From the NCBI RefSeq assembly GCF_039532605.1, contig NZ_BAAARY010000011.1, forward strand, positions 1 to 64,000: DNA of 64,000 nt, in the 5' to 3' direction. The stretch's first letter is position 1. Every line of letters starts with the position of its first letter. Both the position numbers and the translations under genes were made by a program. The notes below the pieces were generated by a model. It saw nothing but the letters and a program-made list of their open reading frames with translations. It searched no databases and was not told where the DNA came from. Origin of the DNA: Pilimelia columellifera (GTDB taxonomy: Bacteria; Actinomycetota; Actinomycetes; Mycobacteriales; Micromonosporaceae). Positions 50,747 to 59,578 of the stretch are shown one piece after another.

Positions 50747-52264
50747 TCAACGGCCGGAGAGCGCCTCCAGTAGATCCTTGGCGCTCGGGCACCGATCGAA
50801 CAACGCGCCCACATGAGCCTTGGTGCCCCGCTCCGGCTCCATCATCGGCACGCGGACCAGGGACTCACGGCCGATGTCGAAGATCACCGAGTCCCAACTG
50901 GCTGCCACGACCTCAGGCGCGTACTGGGCCAGGCAGCGACCCCGGAAGTACGCCCGGGTGTCCTCCGGCGGCTCAACCATCGCCCGTTCGGTCTGGGCAT
51001 CGGTGAGGATCCTCTTCATCGCCCCACGGGCGACGAGCCGGTGGTACAGGCCCTTGTCGAGGCGGACATCGGAGTACTGCAGGTCCACCAGTTGGAGCTT
51101 GTGCGACGACCAGCCGAGGGACTCCCGCTCGCGGTAGCCCTCGAGCAGCCGGAGCTTGGCGACCCAGTCCAGTTCGTCCGCGCACATCATGGGATCACGC
51201 CCGAGCCGGTCGAGAACCCGCTCCCAGCGGGCGAGGACGTCCCCGGTCTGCTCGTCCGCGTCGGCGCCGTAGCGGGTGTCGATGTAGGACCGGGCCCGTT
51301 CGTAGTAGGCCCATTGCAGGTCCAATGCGGTGAGGCGCCGACCGTCGCGCATCCGCATCAGGTGCTTGAGCGTCGGATCGTGGCTGACCGCGCGCAGCTC
51401 GCTGACCGGATCGGCGATGGCGAGGTCGCCGGAGAGAACCTTCTCCTCGATGAGGGTGAGGACCAGGGCCGTCGTGCCGACCTTGAGATAGGTGGAGATC
51501 TCGGAAAGATTGGCGTCGCCGATGATGACGTGCAGGCGCCGGTACTTGTCGGCGTCGGCGTGCGGCTCGTCGCGGGTGTTGATGATCGGCCGCTTGAGGG
51601 TGGTCTCCAGACCGACCTCGACCTCGAAGAAGTCAGCACGCTGGGAGATCTGGAAGCCCTCGCCGCCACCGTCCTGGCCGATGCCGACGCGGCCCGCGCC
51701 ACAGACGATCTGCCGGGTGACGAAGAACGGCGTCAGGTGGGTGACGATGTCGGCGAAGGCGGTCTGCCGGCTCATCAGGTAGTTCTCGTGGGCGCCGTAG
51801 CTGGCGCCCTTGTTGTCGGTGTTGTTCTTGTAGAGCTGGATCGGCGGCGCGCCCGGAATGGTGGCGGCCCGGCGGGCGGCGTCAGCCATCACCCGCTCCC
51901 CGGCCTTGTCCCACAGGACCACGTCACGCGGGTTGCTCACCTCGGGCGTGGAGTACTCGGGGTGGGCGTGGTCGACGTACAGGCGGGCGCCATTGGTCAG
52001 GATGACGTTGGCCAGACCCAGATCTTCGTCGGCGAGCGCCTCGGCCGGATCGTAGACGGCCCCGGCGTAGGTGAATCCCCGCGCGTCGCGCAGCGGCGAC
52101 TCCTCCTCGTAGTCCCACCGGGCACGGCCGCCCCGGTTGAGTTCGGGTCGGGCGCCGTACGCGTTGACGATCTGGGACGAGGTGACCATGGGGTTGGCGC
52201 CGGGCTGGCCGGGAACGGAGATGCCGTACTCGACCTCGACCCCCATGATGCGGCGGACGGTCAT
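50747..52264 (-). CDS. dop: Pup deamidase/depupylase Dop
   Basis: The 505-aa PafA homologue has RRIMGVEVEYGISVPGQPG (ATP-site Glu), AHPEYSTPEVSNPRDVVLWDKAG, YKNNTDNKGASYGAHENYL and RPIINTRDEPHADADKYRRL. The insertion ARPELNRGGRARWDYEEESP (about residues 38-57) is the Dop loop that distinguishes it from PafA. It deamidates Pup-Gln and removes Pup from substrates. Encoded upstream of pup; the start ATG 52264 is conserved. Confidence 0.97.
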   Translation of the reverse strand: MTVRRIMGVEVEYGISVPGQPGANPMVTSSQIVNAYGARPELNRGGRARWDYEEESPLRDARGFTYAGAVYDPAEALADEDLGLANVILTNGARLYVDHAHPEYSTPEVSNPRDVVLWDKAGERVMADAARRAATIPGAPPIQLYKNNTDNKGASYGAHENYLMSRQTAFADIVTHLTPFFVTRQIVCGAGRVGIGQDGGGEGFQISQRADFFEVEVGLETTLKRPIINTRDEPHADADKYRRLHVIIGDANLSEISTYLKVGTTALVLTLIEEKVLSGDLAIADPVSELRAVSHDPTLKHLMRMRDGRRLTALDLQWAYYERARSYIDTRYGADADEQTGDVLARWERVLDRLGRDPMMCADELDWVAKLRLLEGYRERESLGWSSHKLQLVDLQYSDVRLDKGLYHRLVARGAMKRILTDAQTERAMVEPPEDTRAYFRGRCLAQYAPEVVAASWDSVIFDIGRESLVRVPMMEPERGTKAHVGALFDRCPSAKDLLEALSGR

Positions 52265-52470
52265 GCGGCGGCCCGGCCCGGTCGGGCGGCGCGAGCGCCG
52301 TGCTGGTGCCTGCTCCCGATCAACTGACTGCCTCCCGGTGGTGACTGACGACGCGCCGCGTGACGGCGTCGTCGGGCCCCGGCTCGATGCAGGGCCCTGC
52401 TGTGAGCCTAAACCCCGCTGAGCGGTTTGTGCCCCCCTGAGATCAGATGGGTCACCGCTGGTCGGACCCG

Positions 52471-52518
52471 GCGCATGCGAACGGGGCCGACGTTGTCGCC
52501 GGCCCCGTTCGCATGCGC
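52471..52518. terminator. 19-bp hairpin after arc
   Basis: Arms 52471-52489 and 52500-52518 are perfectly complementary across a 10-nt loop. It lies 6 nt after the arc stop codon, between arc and dop. Confidence 0.85.
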
Positions 52519-52524
52519 TCTCGA

Positions 52525-54291
52525 CTACAGGTACTGCCCGGTGTTGCTGGCGGTCTCGATGGAGCGGCCCGCCTCGGTGCCCTTGCCGCCGGAGACGAGG
52601 GTGCGGATGTAGACGATCCGCTCGCCCTTCTTGCCGGAGATGCGAGCCCAGTCGTCGGGGTTGGTGGTGTTGGGAAGGTCCTCGTTCTCGCGGAACTCGT
52701 CGACGCAGGCGTCGAGCAGGTGCTGCAGGCGCAGACCCTTACGGCCCGAGGAGAGGAACTCCTTGATAGCCATCTTCTTGCCCCGGTCGACAATGTTCTG
52801 GATCATCGCGCCGGAGTTGAAGTCCTTGAAGTACAGGACTTCCTTGTCGCCGTTGGCGTAGGTGACTTCGAGGAAGCGGTTCTCGTCGGTCTCGGCGTAC
52901 ATCCGCAGCACGACCGCCTCGATCATCGCGGCGACCGTGGCGTCGGCGTCGTTGCCGTGCTCGGCAAGGTCGTCGGCGCTCAGGGGCAGGCCGGTGAGGA
53001 TGTACTTGGCGAAGATGTCCTTGGCCGCCTCGCCGTCCGGACGCTCAATTTTGATTTTCACGTCGAGCCGGCCGGGGCGCAGAATGGCCGGATCGATCAT
53101 GTCCTCGCGGTTGGAGGCGCCGATGACGATGACGTTTTCCAGGCCTTCGACGCCGTCAATCTCGCTGAGCAGCTGCGGGACGATCGTCGTCTCGACGTCG
53201 GAGGAGACGCCGGAGCCACGGGTCCGGAAGACCGAGTCCATCTCGTCGAAGAAGACGATGACGGGGGTGCCTTCGCCGGCCTTCTCGCGGGCCCGTTGGA
53301 AGATCAGCCGGATGTGCCGCTCGGTTTCGCCCACGTACTTGTTGAGCAGCTCCGGGCCCTTGATGTTGAGGAAGAAGCTGGTGTGCTTCTCCTTGCCCTG
53401 ACGTTCGGCGATCTTCTTCGCAAGCGAGTTCGCCACCGCCTTGGCGATCATCGTCTTGCCGCAGCCGGGCGGGCCATAAAGAAGAATGCCCTTGGGCGGG
53501 CGAAGCTGGTGCTCGCGGAACAGGTCCGCGTGCAGGAATGGCAGCTCGACGGCGTCCCGGATCTGCTCGATCTGCGAATGCAGGCCGCCGATGGCGGTGT
53601 AGTCGATGTCGGGGACCTCCTCAAGAACGAGTTCCTCGACCTCGCTCTTGGGGATGCGCTCGTAGGCATAGGCGGAACGCGGCTCGATGAGCAGCGAGTC
53701 ACCGGCGCGGATACGCTCGCCGGTGAGGCTGTCGGCGAGGTACACGACCCGCTCGTCGTCGGAGTGGCTGATGACCAGCGCGCGGTCGCCGCCCTCGAGG
53801 ACCTCTTTGAGCAGCACGACCTCGCCCGCTCGTTCGAAGCCCAGCGCGTCGACGATGTTCATGGCGTCGTTGAGCAGGACCTCCTGGCCCCGCTGGAGTC
53901 CATCGACCTCGATGGACGGCGAGACGGCGACCCTGAGCTTGCGACCGCCGGTGAAGATGTCGACGGTGCCGTCCTCGTACGCGCTGAGGAACACGCCATA
54001 GCCGCTCGGCGGCTGGGCAAGCTTGTCGATCTCCTCCTTGAGGGCGACGATCTGAGCCCGAGCCTCCTTGAGGGTGGTCACGAGCCGTTCGTTGTTCTCC
54101 GCGGTCCGGGCCAGCTGCGCCTGCGTTGCCGCGAGGCGCTCCTCGAGCTGCCGGACGTGTCGCGGGCTCTCGGTCAGCTTGCGCCGGACCATTGCGAGCT
54201 CTTCTTGAAGAAACGCGACCTGGGCGGAGAGGTCGTGCGCTTCCTTCTCCCACCGCGCGGCGCGCGAATCTGGTTCGTCGCTGCGTGCCAC
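52525..54291 (-). CDS. arc: Proteasomal AAA+ ATPase Arc/Mpa
   Basis: The 588-aa protein has an N-terminal coiled coil (EKEAHDLSAQVAFLQEELAM), OB-fold segments (GTVDIFTGGRKLRVAVSPS), the AAA module with Walker A LLYGPPGCGKTMIAKAVAN, Walker B VIVFFDEMDSVFRTRG and DPAILRPGRLDVKIK, and a C-terminal GQYL tail for docking on the alpha ring. It recognises Pup by the coiled coil, unfolds and threads substrates. GTG 54291 has GGAGG upstream; the frame to 54330 lacks a site. Confidence 0.96.
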   Translation of the reverse strand: MARSDEPDSRAARWEKEAHDLSAQVAFLQEELAMVRRKLTESPRHVRQLEERLAATQAQLARTAENNERLVTTLKEARAQIVALKEEIDKLAQPPSGYGVFLSAYEDGTVDIFTGGRKLRVAVSPSIEVDGLQRGQEVLLNDAMNIVDALGFERAGEVVLLKEVLEGGDRALVISHSDDERVVYLADSLTGERIRAGDSLLIEPRSAYAYERIPKSEVEELVLEEVPDIDYTAIGGLHSQIEQIRDAVELPFLHADLFREHQLRPPKGILLYGPPGCGKTMIAKAVANSLAKKIAERQGKEKHTSFFLNIKGPELLNKYVGETERHIRLIFQRAREKAGEGTPVIVFFDEMDSVFRTRGSGVSSDVETTIVPQLLSEIDGVEGLENVIVIGASNREDMIDPAILRPGRLDVKIKIERPDGEAAKDIFAKYILTGLPLSADDLAEHGNDADATVAAMIEAVVLRMYAETDENRFLEVTYANGDKEVLYFKDFNSGAMIQNIVDRGKKMAIKEFLSSGRKGLRLQHLLDACVDEFRENEDLPNTTNPDDWARISGKKGERIVYIRTLVSGGKGTEAGRSIETASNTGQYL

Positions 54292-54590
54292 GTCCCACCT
54301 CCCCGGGGGATTGAACGTTCGTTGTCTCACACTAGCCCGTCCCGGGCTGTTCTGAGCAGACCCGACACTCGGTGTGCCACAACCTTGATCCGGGCAGACG
54401 GCGCCGTTGGGCCACCCGGATGATGGTCGGGTACGGTCGGCGGATAGCGGTGGCGTTGCCGGTGGCCAGAGAGACCACCGCCTTAAAAGCGGACTAAAGG
54501 CTTCAAAACGAATTAATGCCTCGAAGTAGCCGAGCGCAACGGGAACAGATCACGATTGTGCAAGCCGGACTGGCAGGACAGGAGGAAAGG

Positions 54591-54881
54591 ATGTCGGAAA
54601 GCCACCTACAGGTCTCGGTAGACCAGGACCTGTGCACCGGCGACGGGCTCTGCGTCCAGTACGCCCCCGACATCTTCGAATTCGACATCGACGGTCTGGC
54701 CTACGTCAAGGACGAAACCGGCGAGCTGCTGACCTCAGGCGGCAGCGCCGTCGGCGTGCCAGAACGGTTACGTCTGGACGTCATCGACGCCGCGCGGGAC
54801 TGCCCCGGCGAGTGCATCCACGTCCGGCGGTCCGCCGACGGCGTCGCGGTGGCCGGGCCAGAGGCGCCGCCGACCAGCTAG
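54591..54881 (+). CDS. Small ferredoxin
   Basis: The 96-aa protein has QVSVDQDLCTGDGLCVQYAP and later AARDCPGECIHV, the cysteine pattern of single-cluster [3Fe-4S]/[4Fe-4S] ferredoxins used by actinobacterial P450s and other oxygenases. ATG 54591 has GGAGG at 54580-54584; an upstream start at 54516 is less likely. It is divergent from arc; similar ferredoxin genes lie beside proteasome genes in relatives. The electron acceptor is unknown. Confidence 0.88.
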   Translation: MSESHLQVSVDQDLCTGDGLCVQYAPDIFEFDIDGLAYVKDETGELLTSGGSAVGVPERLRLDVIDAARDCPGECIHVRRSADGVAVAGPEAPPTS

Positions 54882-54916
54882 CCACCGCCGCGAAGCAGTC
54901 CGTAGCGGCGGCGCCG

Positions 54917-55489
54917 TCACAGCAGCGGCCGGCCCACCACCGAAGCGACGACCCTGGCGAACTCCTCAAGCCGGGCGATCTGGCCGGCGCCGCCGTCGTC
55001 GAGCGTCTTGCTGAAGCGCAGCGCGTCATGACGCGCCGACGCCGACTCGCCCCCCGGCCCGGCCTCGTCCATCGAGCTGAGCAACAGGTACACGTCGATC
55101 GTGTCGACCCGGACCGCGCCCGCGTCCATCCGGATCAATCGGCGACGGCAGCCCACCTCGGTGACCGTCGACAACGGCACCACCCGCAGCGACGACGTCA
55201 TCGCGCCCGCCGGACCATCGCCCGGCGGCACGTCCTCGCCGTGCCACAGGATCAGCCGGCTGCCGTCGCAGACCACAGCCTCCTGCCAGACGCCATTGAC
55301 GTCGTTGACGAAGCGTTCCAACGTGAACGTCATGACCTGGGCGCCCTGGAGCACCCCGCCCAAGGCGTCGAGGGCGATCTCGGGATCACGTAGGTAAGCG
55401 CGCGTCGCGGAGTCCAGATCCCGGTACGGCGACCAGTCCGGAAAGACCGATGGGAGCTCGTTGCCCGGCCCGAACGTCGGCCGGTTCAC
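54917..55489 (-). CDS. Conserved protein of unknown function
   Basis: The 190-aa soluble protein (FPDWSPYRDLDSATRAYLRD, TFTLERFVNDVNGVWQEAVV, LILWHGEDVPPGDGPAGAMT, VRVDTIDVYLLLSS) has no motif I can name. It is mostly alpha/beta and lacks signals. GTG 55489 lies only 1 nt after the trmI stop, so translation is coupled. It is conserved beside trmI in actinobacteria as I recall. A role with tRNA modification or the proteasome is only a guess. Confidence 0.6.
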   Translation of the reverse strand: MNRPTFGPGNELPSVFPDWSPYRDLDSATRAYLRDPEIALDALGGVLQGAQVMTFTLERFVNDVNGVWQEAVVCDGSRLILWHGEDVPPGDGPAGAMTSSLRVVPLSTVTEVGCRRRLIRMDAGAVRVDTIDVYLLLSSMDEAGPGGESASARHDALRFSKTLDDGGAGQIARLEEFARVVASVVGRPLL

Positions 55490-55490
55490 C

Positions 55491-56468
55491 TCAGGCCCCC
55501 TGGTCGGCGCCGGGCTCAGCCACCACCTGGACGCCGTCGGTCGCGACTGCTTGGGCGCTGGCGGCGAGCGCCGCCTGCGCGGCGCGGCGCAGCGCGTACG
55601 CCTCTGCTCCCTTGCTCGGTTTACGCCGCCGCGGCGGCGCCGTGACACCGGGGGCCAACCGGCGCGAGGAGACCAGGAACGCGGTGTGCGCGATCATGCG
55701 GTGGTCCGGGCGCACCGCGAGGCCCTCGGCGTGCCAGTCGCGCACCAGCGACTCCCAGGCGCGGGGCTCGGTGAACCCACCGTGCTCGCGCAGCGCCTCG
55801 ACCAGCTCCGACAGCTGAGGCGTGGTGGCCACGTAACCGACGAACACCCCGCCGGGAACGAGCGTGCGGGCGACCAGGTCCAGCGCCTCCCACGGGGTGA
55901 GCATGTCCAGGATGATCCGGTCGAAGTCCGTCTCAACGCACTCAGCCACCTCCCCCACCTGCAGCGTCCACGCCGGGTGCGGGCCGCCGAAGAACGCCTC
56001 GACGTTGCGGCGGGCGATCTGGGCGAAGTCCTCCCGGCGCTCGTACGAGACGACCTGGCCGTGCTCACCCACCGCCCGCAGCAGCGAGCAGGTCAACGCG
56101 CCGGAGCCGGCGCCGGCCTCCAACACCCGGGCGCCAGGGAACACGTCTCCCATGGCCACGATCTGGGCGGCGTCCTTCGGGTAGATCACCTGGGCGCCTC
56201 GCGGCATGGACAGGACGTAGTCCGACAGCAGCGGGCGCAGCGCCAGGTACGCGGTGCCGCCGGCGGAGGTCACCACGCTGCCTTCGGCCAGCCCGATGAG
56301 GGCGTCGTGGTCCATCGCGCCCCGGTGGGTGTGGAACGAGCGCCCGGGCTCCAGCACGATCGTGTGCAGCCGGCCCTTCGGATCCGTGAGCTGCACTCGG
56401 TCCCCGGCGCGGAACGGACCGCGGGGGACGGACAGCGGGGTGCGGAGGGCGGCAGCGGCCGGAGTCAC
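55491..56468 (-). CDS. trmI: tRNA (adenine-58-N1)-methyltransferase TrmI
   Basis: The 325-aa SAM enzyme has an N-terminal strand domain (FRAGDRVQLTDPKGRLHTIV), YPKDAAQIVAMGDVFPGARV, motif I VLEAGAGSGALTCSLLRAV, motif II FDRIILDMLTPWEALDLV and VGYVATTPQLSELVEALR. It methylates A58 in the T-loop; the actinobacterial enzyme is a homotetramer. A basic tail (APPRRRKPSKGAEAYALRRA) extends the C-terminus. Start GTG 56468 lies 4 nt after the protease stop. Confidence 0.94.
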   Translation of the reverse strand: MTPAAAALRTPLSVPRGPFRAGDRVQLTDPKGRLHTIVLEPGRSFHTHRGAMDHDALIGLAEGSVVTSAGGTAYLALRPLLSDYVLSMPRGAQVIYPKDAAQIVAMGDVFPGARVLEAGAGSGALTCSLLRAVGEHGQVVSYERREDFAQIARRNVEAFFGGPHPAWTLQVGEVAECVETDFDRIILDMLTPWEALDLVARTLVPGGVFVGYVATTPQLSELVEALREHGGFTEPRAWESLVRDWHAEGLAVRPDHRMIAHTAFLVSSRRLAPGVTAPPRRRKPSKGAEAYALRRAAQAALAASAQAVATDGVQVVAEPGADQGA

Positions 56469-56472
56469 GGTG

Positions 56473-57654
56473 TCACTTCCTTATCGATTCAAGCGCTCGC
56501 GCGATGTCGGCGACCCGCAGGACGCCCAGCACATCTTCGCCTGAGGTCACCAGGTGCTGCGCGGCCGGGTTGTCCCGGACGGCGGCGAGCACCTGCTCGG
56601 CGTCGTCTTCAGCGTCCAGCGCAGGAATCGCCGCCAGGTCGCGGGCGACCATCGCCACCGTCACGAACGCGAGCCGCTCGGCCGGCACCGCGGCGGCGGC
56701 GGCGTCGTCGACGACGGCCACCACGCGGTCGCCGTCGTCGACGACCGCGAGCACCGCGGACGGATCGGGGCTGTCGGCGAGCAGCTGACGCGCGTCGGCC
56801 AACGACATGGCGCCCGGGACCGGCGCCAGCGGCCTGGCCAACGACAGCAGGTCGAGGCTCCCCACCTGACGTTGGGCTTGAGCGGCCCGGATCGCCCGGC
56901 CGGCGCCGTGCCAGAGCGTCATCGCGACCAACAGCGCGAACGCCAGCCCGAACGGCGACGTGGGGCCGAGCTGTGCCAGCAACAGGGCGCCGACCGCGGT
57001 CGCCAGGGCCACGATCCGGCCGGTCCAGCCCGCGATGATGACGCCACGACCACGGTCGCCGGTGACGGCCCAGACCACGGCCGCGAGAATCCGGCCGCCG
57101 TCGAGGGGCAGGCCGGGCAGGCTGTTGAAGGCGGCGACGATGAGGTTGCTGACCGCAAGTTGGAGCACGAGCTCGTTGACGAGACCGCCGTCGGGCAGAG
57201 CGAGGGCGGTCAGGGACGCTCCGACCCCCAGCCCGAGCGAGACGGCCGGTCCGGCGACGGACACCAGCAGGTCGACACCGGGCGTCGGGGCCGCCCGGGT
57301 CATCTCGGTGTACCCGCCGAGCAGCTCCAGGGTGATGCCGCGCACGCCGATGCCGCACCGCTTCGCGGTCAGGGCATGGCCCAGCTCGTGCAGCAGCACC
57401 GAGACGAACAGCAGCACGACGAACGAGAACGCCACCACGTAGCCGGTGGCGCCGGCGTGGGGGCCCCTGGCGAGCACCGAGCCGTACGCGAGCGTCACCA
57501 GCGCTGCGAAGATCAGGGTGGACGGTCGCAGCCGGAGCGGGAAGCCCAGCACCCGACCGAGCGACATGCCGGAACGACCGGGCCGCGGCGCGGACGGCTG
57601 GTCCGGGTCGGACGTTGCCGCAGCGGGGTCGTCGGGGCGCGCCGCGGGGCTCAT
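56473..57654 (-). CDS. Site-2 protease (M50) with CBS-like domains
   Basis: The 393-aa membrane protease has zinc motif VLLHELGHALTAKR and second-metal motif NSLPGLPLDGGRILAAV, both required for intramembrane cleavage. About six hydrophobic helices precede a cytosolic part with two CBS-like repeats (PGAMSLADARQLLADSP, VTVAMVARDLAAIPALDAE). It probably cleaves anti-sigma factors or membrane proteins. It is co-transcribed with trmI and divergent from the RecB-like gene. Confidence 0.92.
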   Translation of the reverse strand: MSPAARPDDPAAATSDPDQPSAPRPGRSGMSLGRVLGFPLRLRPSTLIFAALVTLAYGSVLARGPHAGATGYVVAFSFVVLLFVSVLLHELGHALTAKRCGIGVRGITLELLGGYTEMTRAAPTPGVDLLVSVAGPAVSLGLGVGASLTALALPDGGLVNELVLQLAVSNLIVAAFNSLPGLPLDGGRILAAVVWAVTGDRGRGVIIAGWTGRIVALATAVGALLLAQLGPTSPFGLAFALLVAMTLWHGAGRAIRAAQAQRQVGSLDLLSLARPLAPVPGAMSLADARQLLADSPDPSAVLAVVDDGDRVVAVVDDAAAAAVPAERLAFVTVAMVARDLAAIPALDAEDDAEQVLAAVRDNPAAQHLVTSGEDVLGVLRVADIARALESIRK

Positions 57655-57737
57655 CGGTGTCCTGCCTTCACCTGGTCGATGCTACGCACCCTGACGGCGA
57701 CTGCCCCCTGTCACACCGGCGCCATAGCCTTGCCGGC

Positions 57738-58718
57738 ATGACAGCGGAGACGGCGGCCGGGCCTGAGCGCCACGCGACAACGGGCGGCGCGAAAGCCGAC
57801 GAGGTCCGCGCCGGGGCGGTGATCGGCGGCAACGGGCCCGTGACCCCGACCCAGCGGGGACGCGGGAACAGCACGGACACCGGGCCTTCGTTGTCGCCGT
57901 CGCGGGCCGCCGACTTCAAGACCTGCCCGCTGCTGTACCGGCTGCGCAGCATCGACCGGATACCCGAACGCAGCACGCCAGAGCAGGTGCGCGGCACCCT
58001 GGTGCATGCCGTGCTGGAACGGCTCTTCGACCTGCCGGCCGCCGACCGCACCGTCGACGCCGCGGTGGCGATGGTGCCGCGGCAGTGGCAGCTGCTCACC
58101 GAACGGGAGCCGGAGCTGGCCGTGGTCGCCGGCGACGGCGCCGCTGACACGGAGGCGTTCCTGGCCGCGGCCAGGCCGCTGTTGGAGGGCTACTTCGCCG
58201 TCGAGGACCCGCAGCGGCTCGAACCCGCTGAACGGGAGAGCCTGGTCACCGCGGTCGTCGACGGCGGCCTGCTGCTGCGTGGGTACGTGGACCGCCTCGA
58301 CATCGCCCCCGGGGGCGCCCTGCGGGTCGTGGACTACAAGACCGGAGGCGCGCCGCGGGAGGCTTTCGAGGCCCGGGCTCTGTTCCAGCTCAAGTTCTAC
58401 GCGCTGGTGCTGTGGCGGGCCAGAGGGACGGTGCCGGCCGCGCTGCGACTCCTCTACCTCAAGGACGCGCAGGCGTGCGACTACCGGCCGGACGCCGAGG
58501 AGCTCGACCGGTTCGAGCGGACGCTGATCGCGCTGTGGGCGGCGATCGAACGCGCCCGCGAGCACCGCGACTTCCGGCCGACGCCAAGCCGGCTGTGTGA
58601 CTGGTGCGACCACCAGTCCCGGTGTCCCGCCTTCGGGGGAACGCCGCCGCCTTTTCCCGAGGATCTGTCGTCGCCGGTCCTGGGGCGAACCGGACCGCCC
58701 GACGATCAGCCCGACTGA
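57738..58718 (+). CDS. RecB-family nuclease with Fe-S cysteine set
   Basis: The 326-aa PD-(D/E)xK protein has SLSPSRAADFKTCPLLYRL (first Cys), GTLVHAVLERLF, RGYVDRLDI, the active-site VVDYKTGG, LFQLKFYALVLWR and a C-terminal RLCDWCDHQSRCPAF (three Cys), so a [4Fe-4S] cluster like AddB/Cas4 is likely. It probably acts on DNA ends. ATG 57738 has TAGCCT 7 nt upstream (leaderless). It stands alone, with no RecB/AddA helicase. Confidence 0.9.
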   Translation: MTAETAAGPERHATTGGAKADEVRAGAVIGGNGPVTPTQRGRGNSTDTGPSLSPSRAADFKTCPLLYRLRSIDRIPERSTPEQVRGTLVHAVLERLFDLPAADRTVDAAVAMVPRQWQLLTEREPELAVVAGDGAADTEAFLAAARPLLEGYFAVEDPQRLEPAERESLVTAVVDGGLLLRGYVDRLDIAPGGALRVVDYKTGGAPREAFEARALFQLKFYALVLWRARGTVPAALRLLYLKDAQACDYRPDAEELDRFERTLIALWAAIERAREHRDFRPTPSRLCDWCDHQSRCPAFGGTPPPFPEDLSSPVLGRTGPPDDQPD

Positions 58719-58828
58719 GGGGCCTACTCGGAGCGTTCAGCCTGGTCGGGACCCCGTGGCAGGGCCCGTATAGCGTGCCCGCTAGCGGACGGGCGGTAGG
58801 CCACGTCCCACTGTGAAAGGTGAATGGT

Positions 58829-59578
58829 GTGAGCGCAGCGGGGATCGCGGCCCGGGCGGAAGGGCTGTGGAAGCAGTACGGCGAGGGCGACGCGGCAGTC
58901 GTCGCGCTGGCCGGCGTCGATGTCGAGCTGAAGCGGTCGGAGTTCACGGCCATCATGGGCCCCTCGGGATCGGGCAAGTCGACGCTCATGCACTGCCTCG
59001 CCGGGCTGGACACGGTGACCCGGGGCCACGCCTTCATCGGCGACACCCAGGTGACCGGGCTGGGCGACGCCGGCCTCACCAAGCTGCGGCGCGAACGCAT
59101 CGGCTTCATCTTCCAGCAGTTCAACCTGCTGCCCACCCTCACGGCCGAGGAGAACATCCTGCTGCCGCTGACCATCGCCGGACGCAAGCCGGACCGGGAG
59201 TGGCTCAACACCGTCATCGACACGATCGGGCTGCGGGACCGGCTCAGCCACCGGCCGACCGAGCTGTCCGGCGGGCAGCAGCAGCGGGTCGCGTGCGCGC
59301 GGGCGCTGGTCGGCCGACCAGAGGTGATCTTCGCCGACGAGCCGACCGGAAACCTGGATTCCACCTCAGGCGCCGAGGTGCTCCACTTCCTGCGCTCGGC
59401 CGTGGACGACCACGCCCAGACCATCGTCATGGTCACCCACGACCCCAACGCCGCCAGCTACGCCGACCGGGTCATCTTCCTCAAGGACGGGCAGATCACC
59501 GCCGAACTGGCCAAGCCGACCGCCGACGCGGTGCTGGACCAGCTCAAGACCCTCGACCGGGCCACGGGAGGTCGCTGA
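58829..59578 (+). CDS. ABC transporter ATPase (MacB/LolD-like)
   Basis: The 249-aa protein has Walker A IMGPSGSGKSTLMHCLAGLD, Q-loop FIFQQFNLLP, signature LSGGQQQRVACARALVGRP, Walker B VIFADEPTGNLDS and H-loop VMVTHDPNAA. Sequence and the FtsX-like partner place it in the MacB/LolD/FtsE group of mechanotransmission exporters. GTG 58829 is preferred (AAAGG 8 nt upstream); GTG 58820 is possible. Overlaps the permease start by one base (TGATG). Confidence 0.93.
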   Translation: MSAAGIAARAEGLWKQYGEGDAAVVALAGVDVELKRSEFTAIMGPSGSGKSTLMHCLAGLDTVTRGHAFIGDTQVTGLGDAGLTKLRRERIGFIFQQFNLLPTLTAEENILLPLTIAGRKPDREWLNTVIDTIGLRDRLSHRPTELSGGQQQRVACARALVGRPEVIFADEPTGNLDSTSGAEVLHFLRSAVDDHAQTIVMVTHDPNAASYADRVIFLKDGQITAELAKPTADAVLDQLKTLDRATGGR

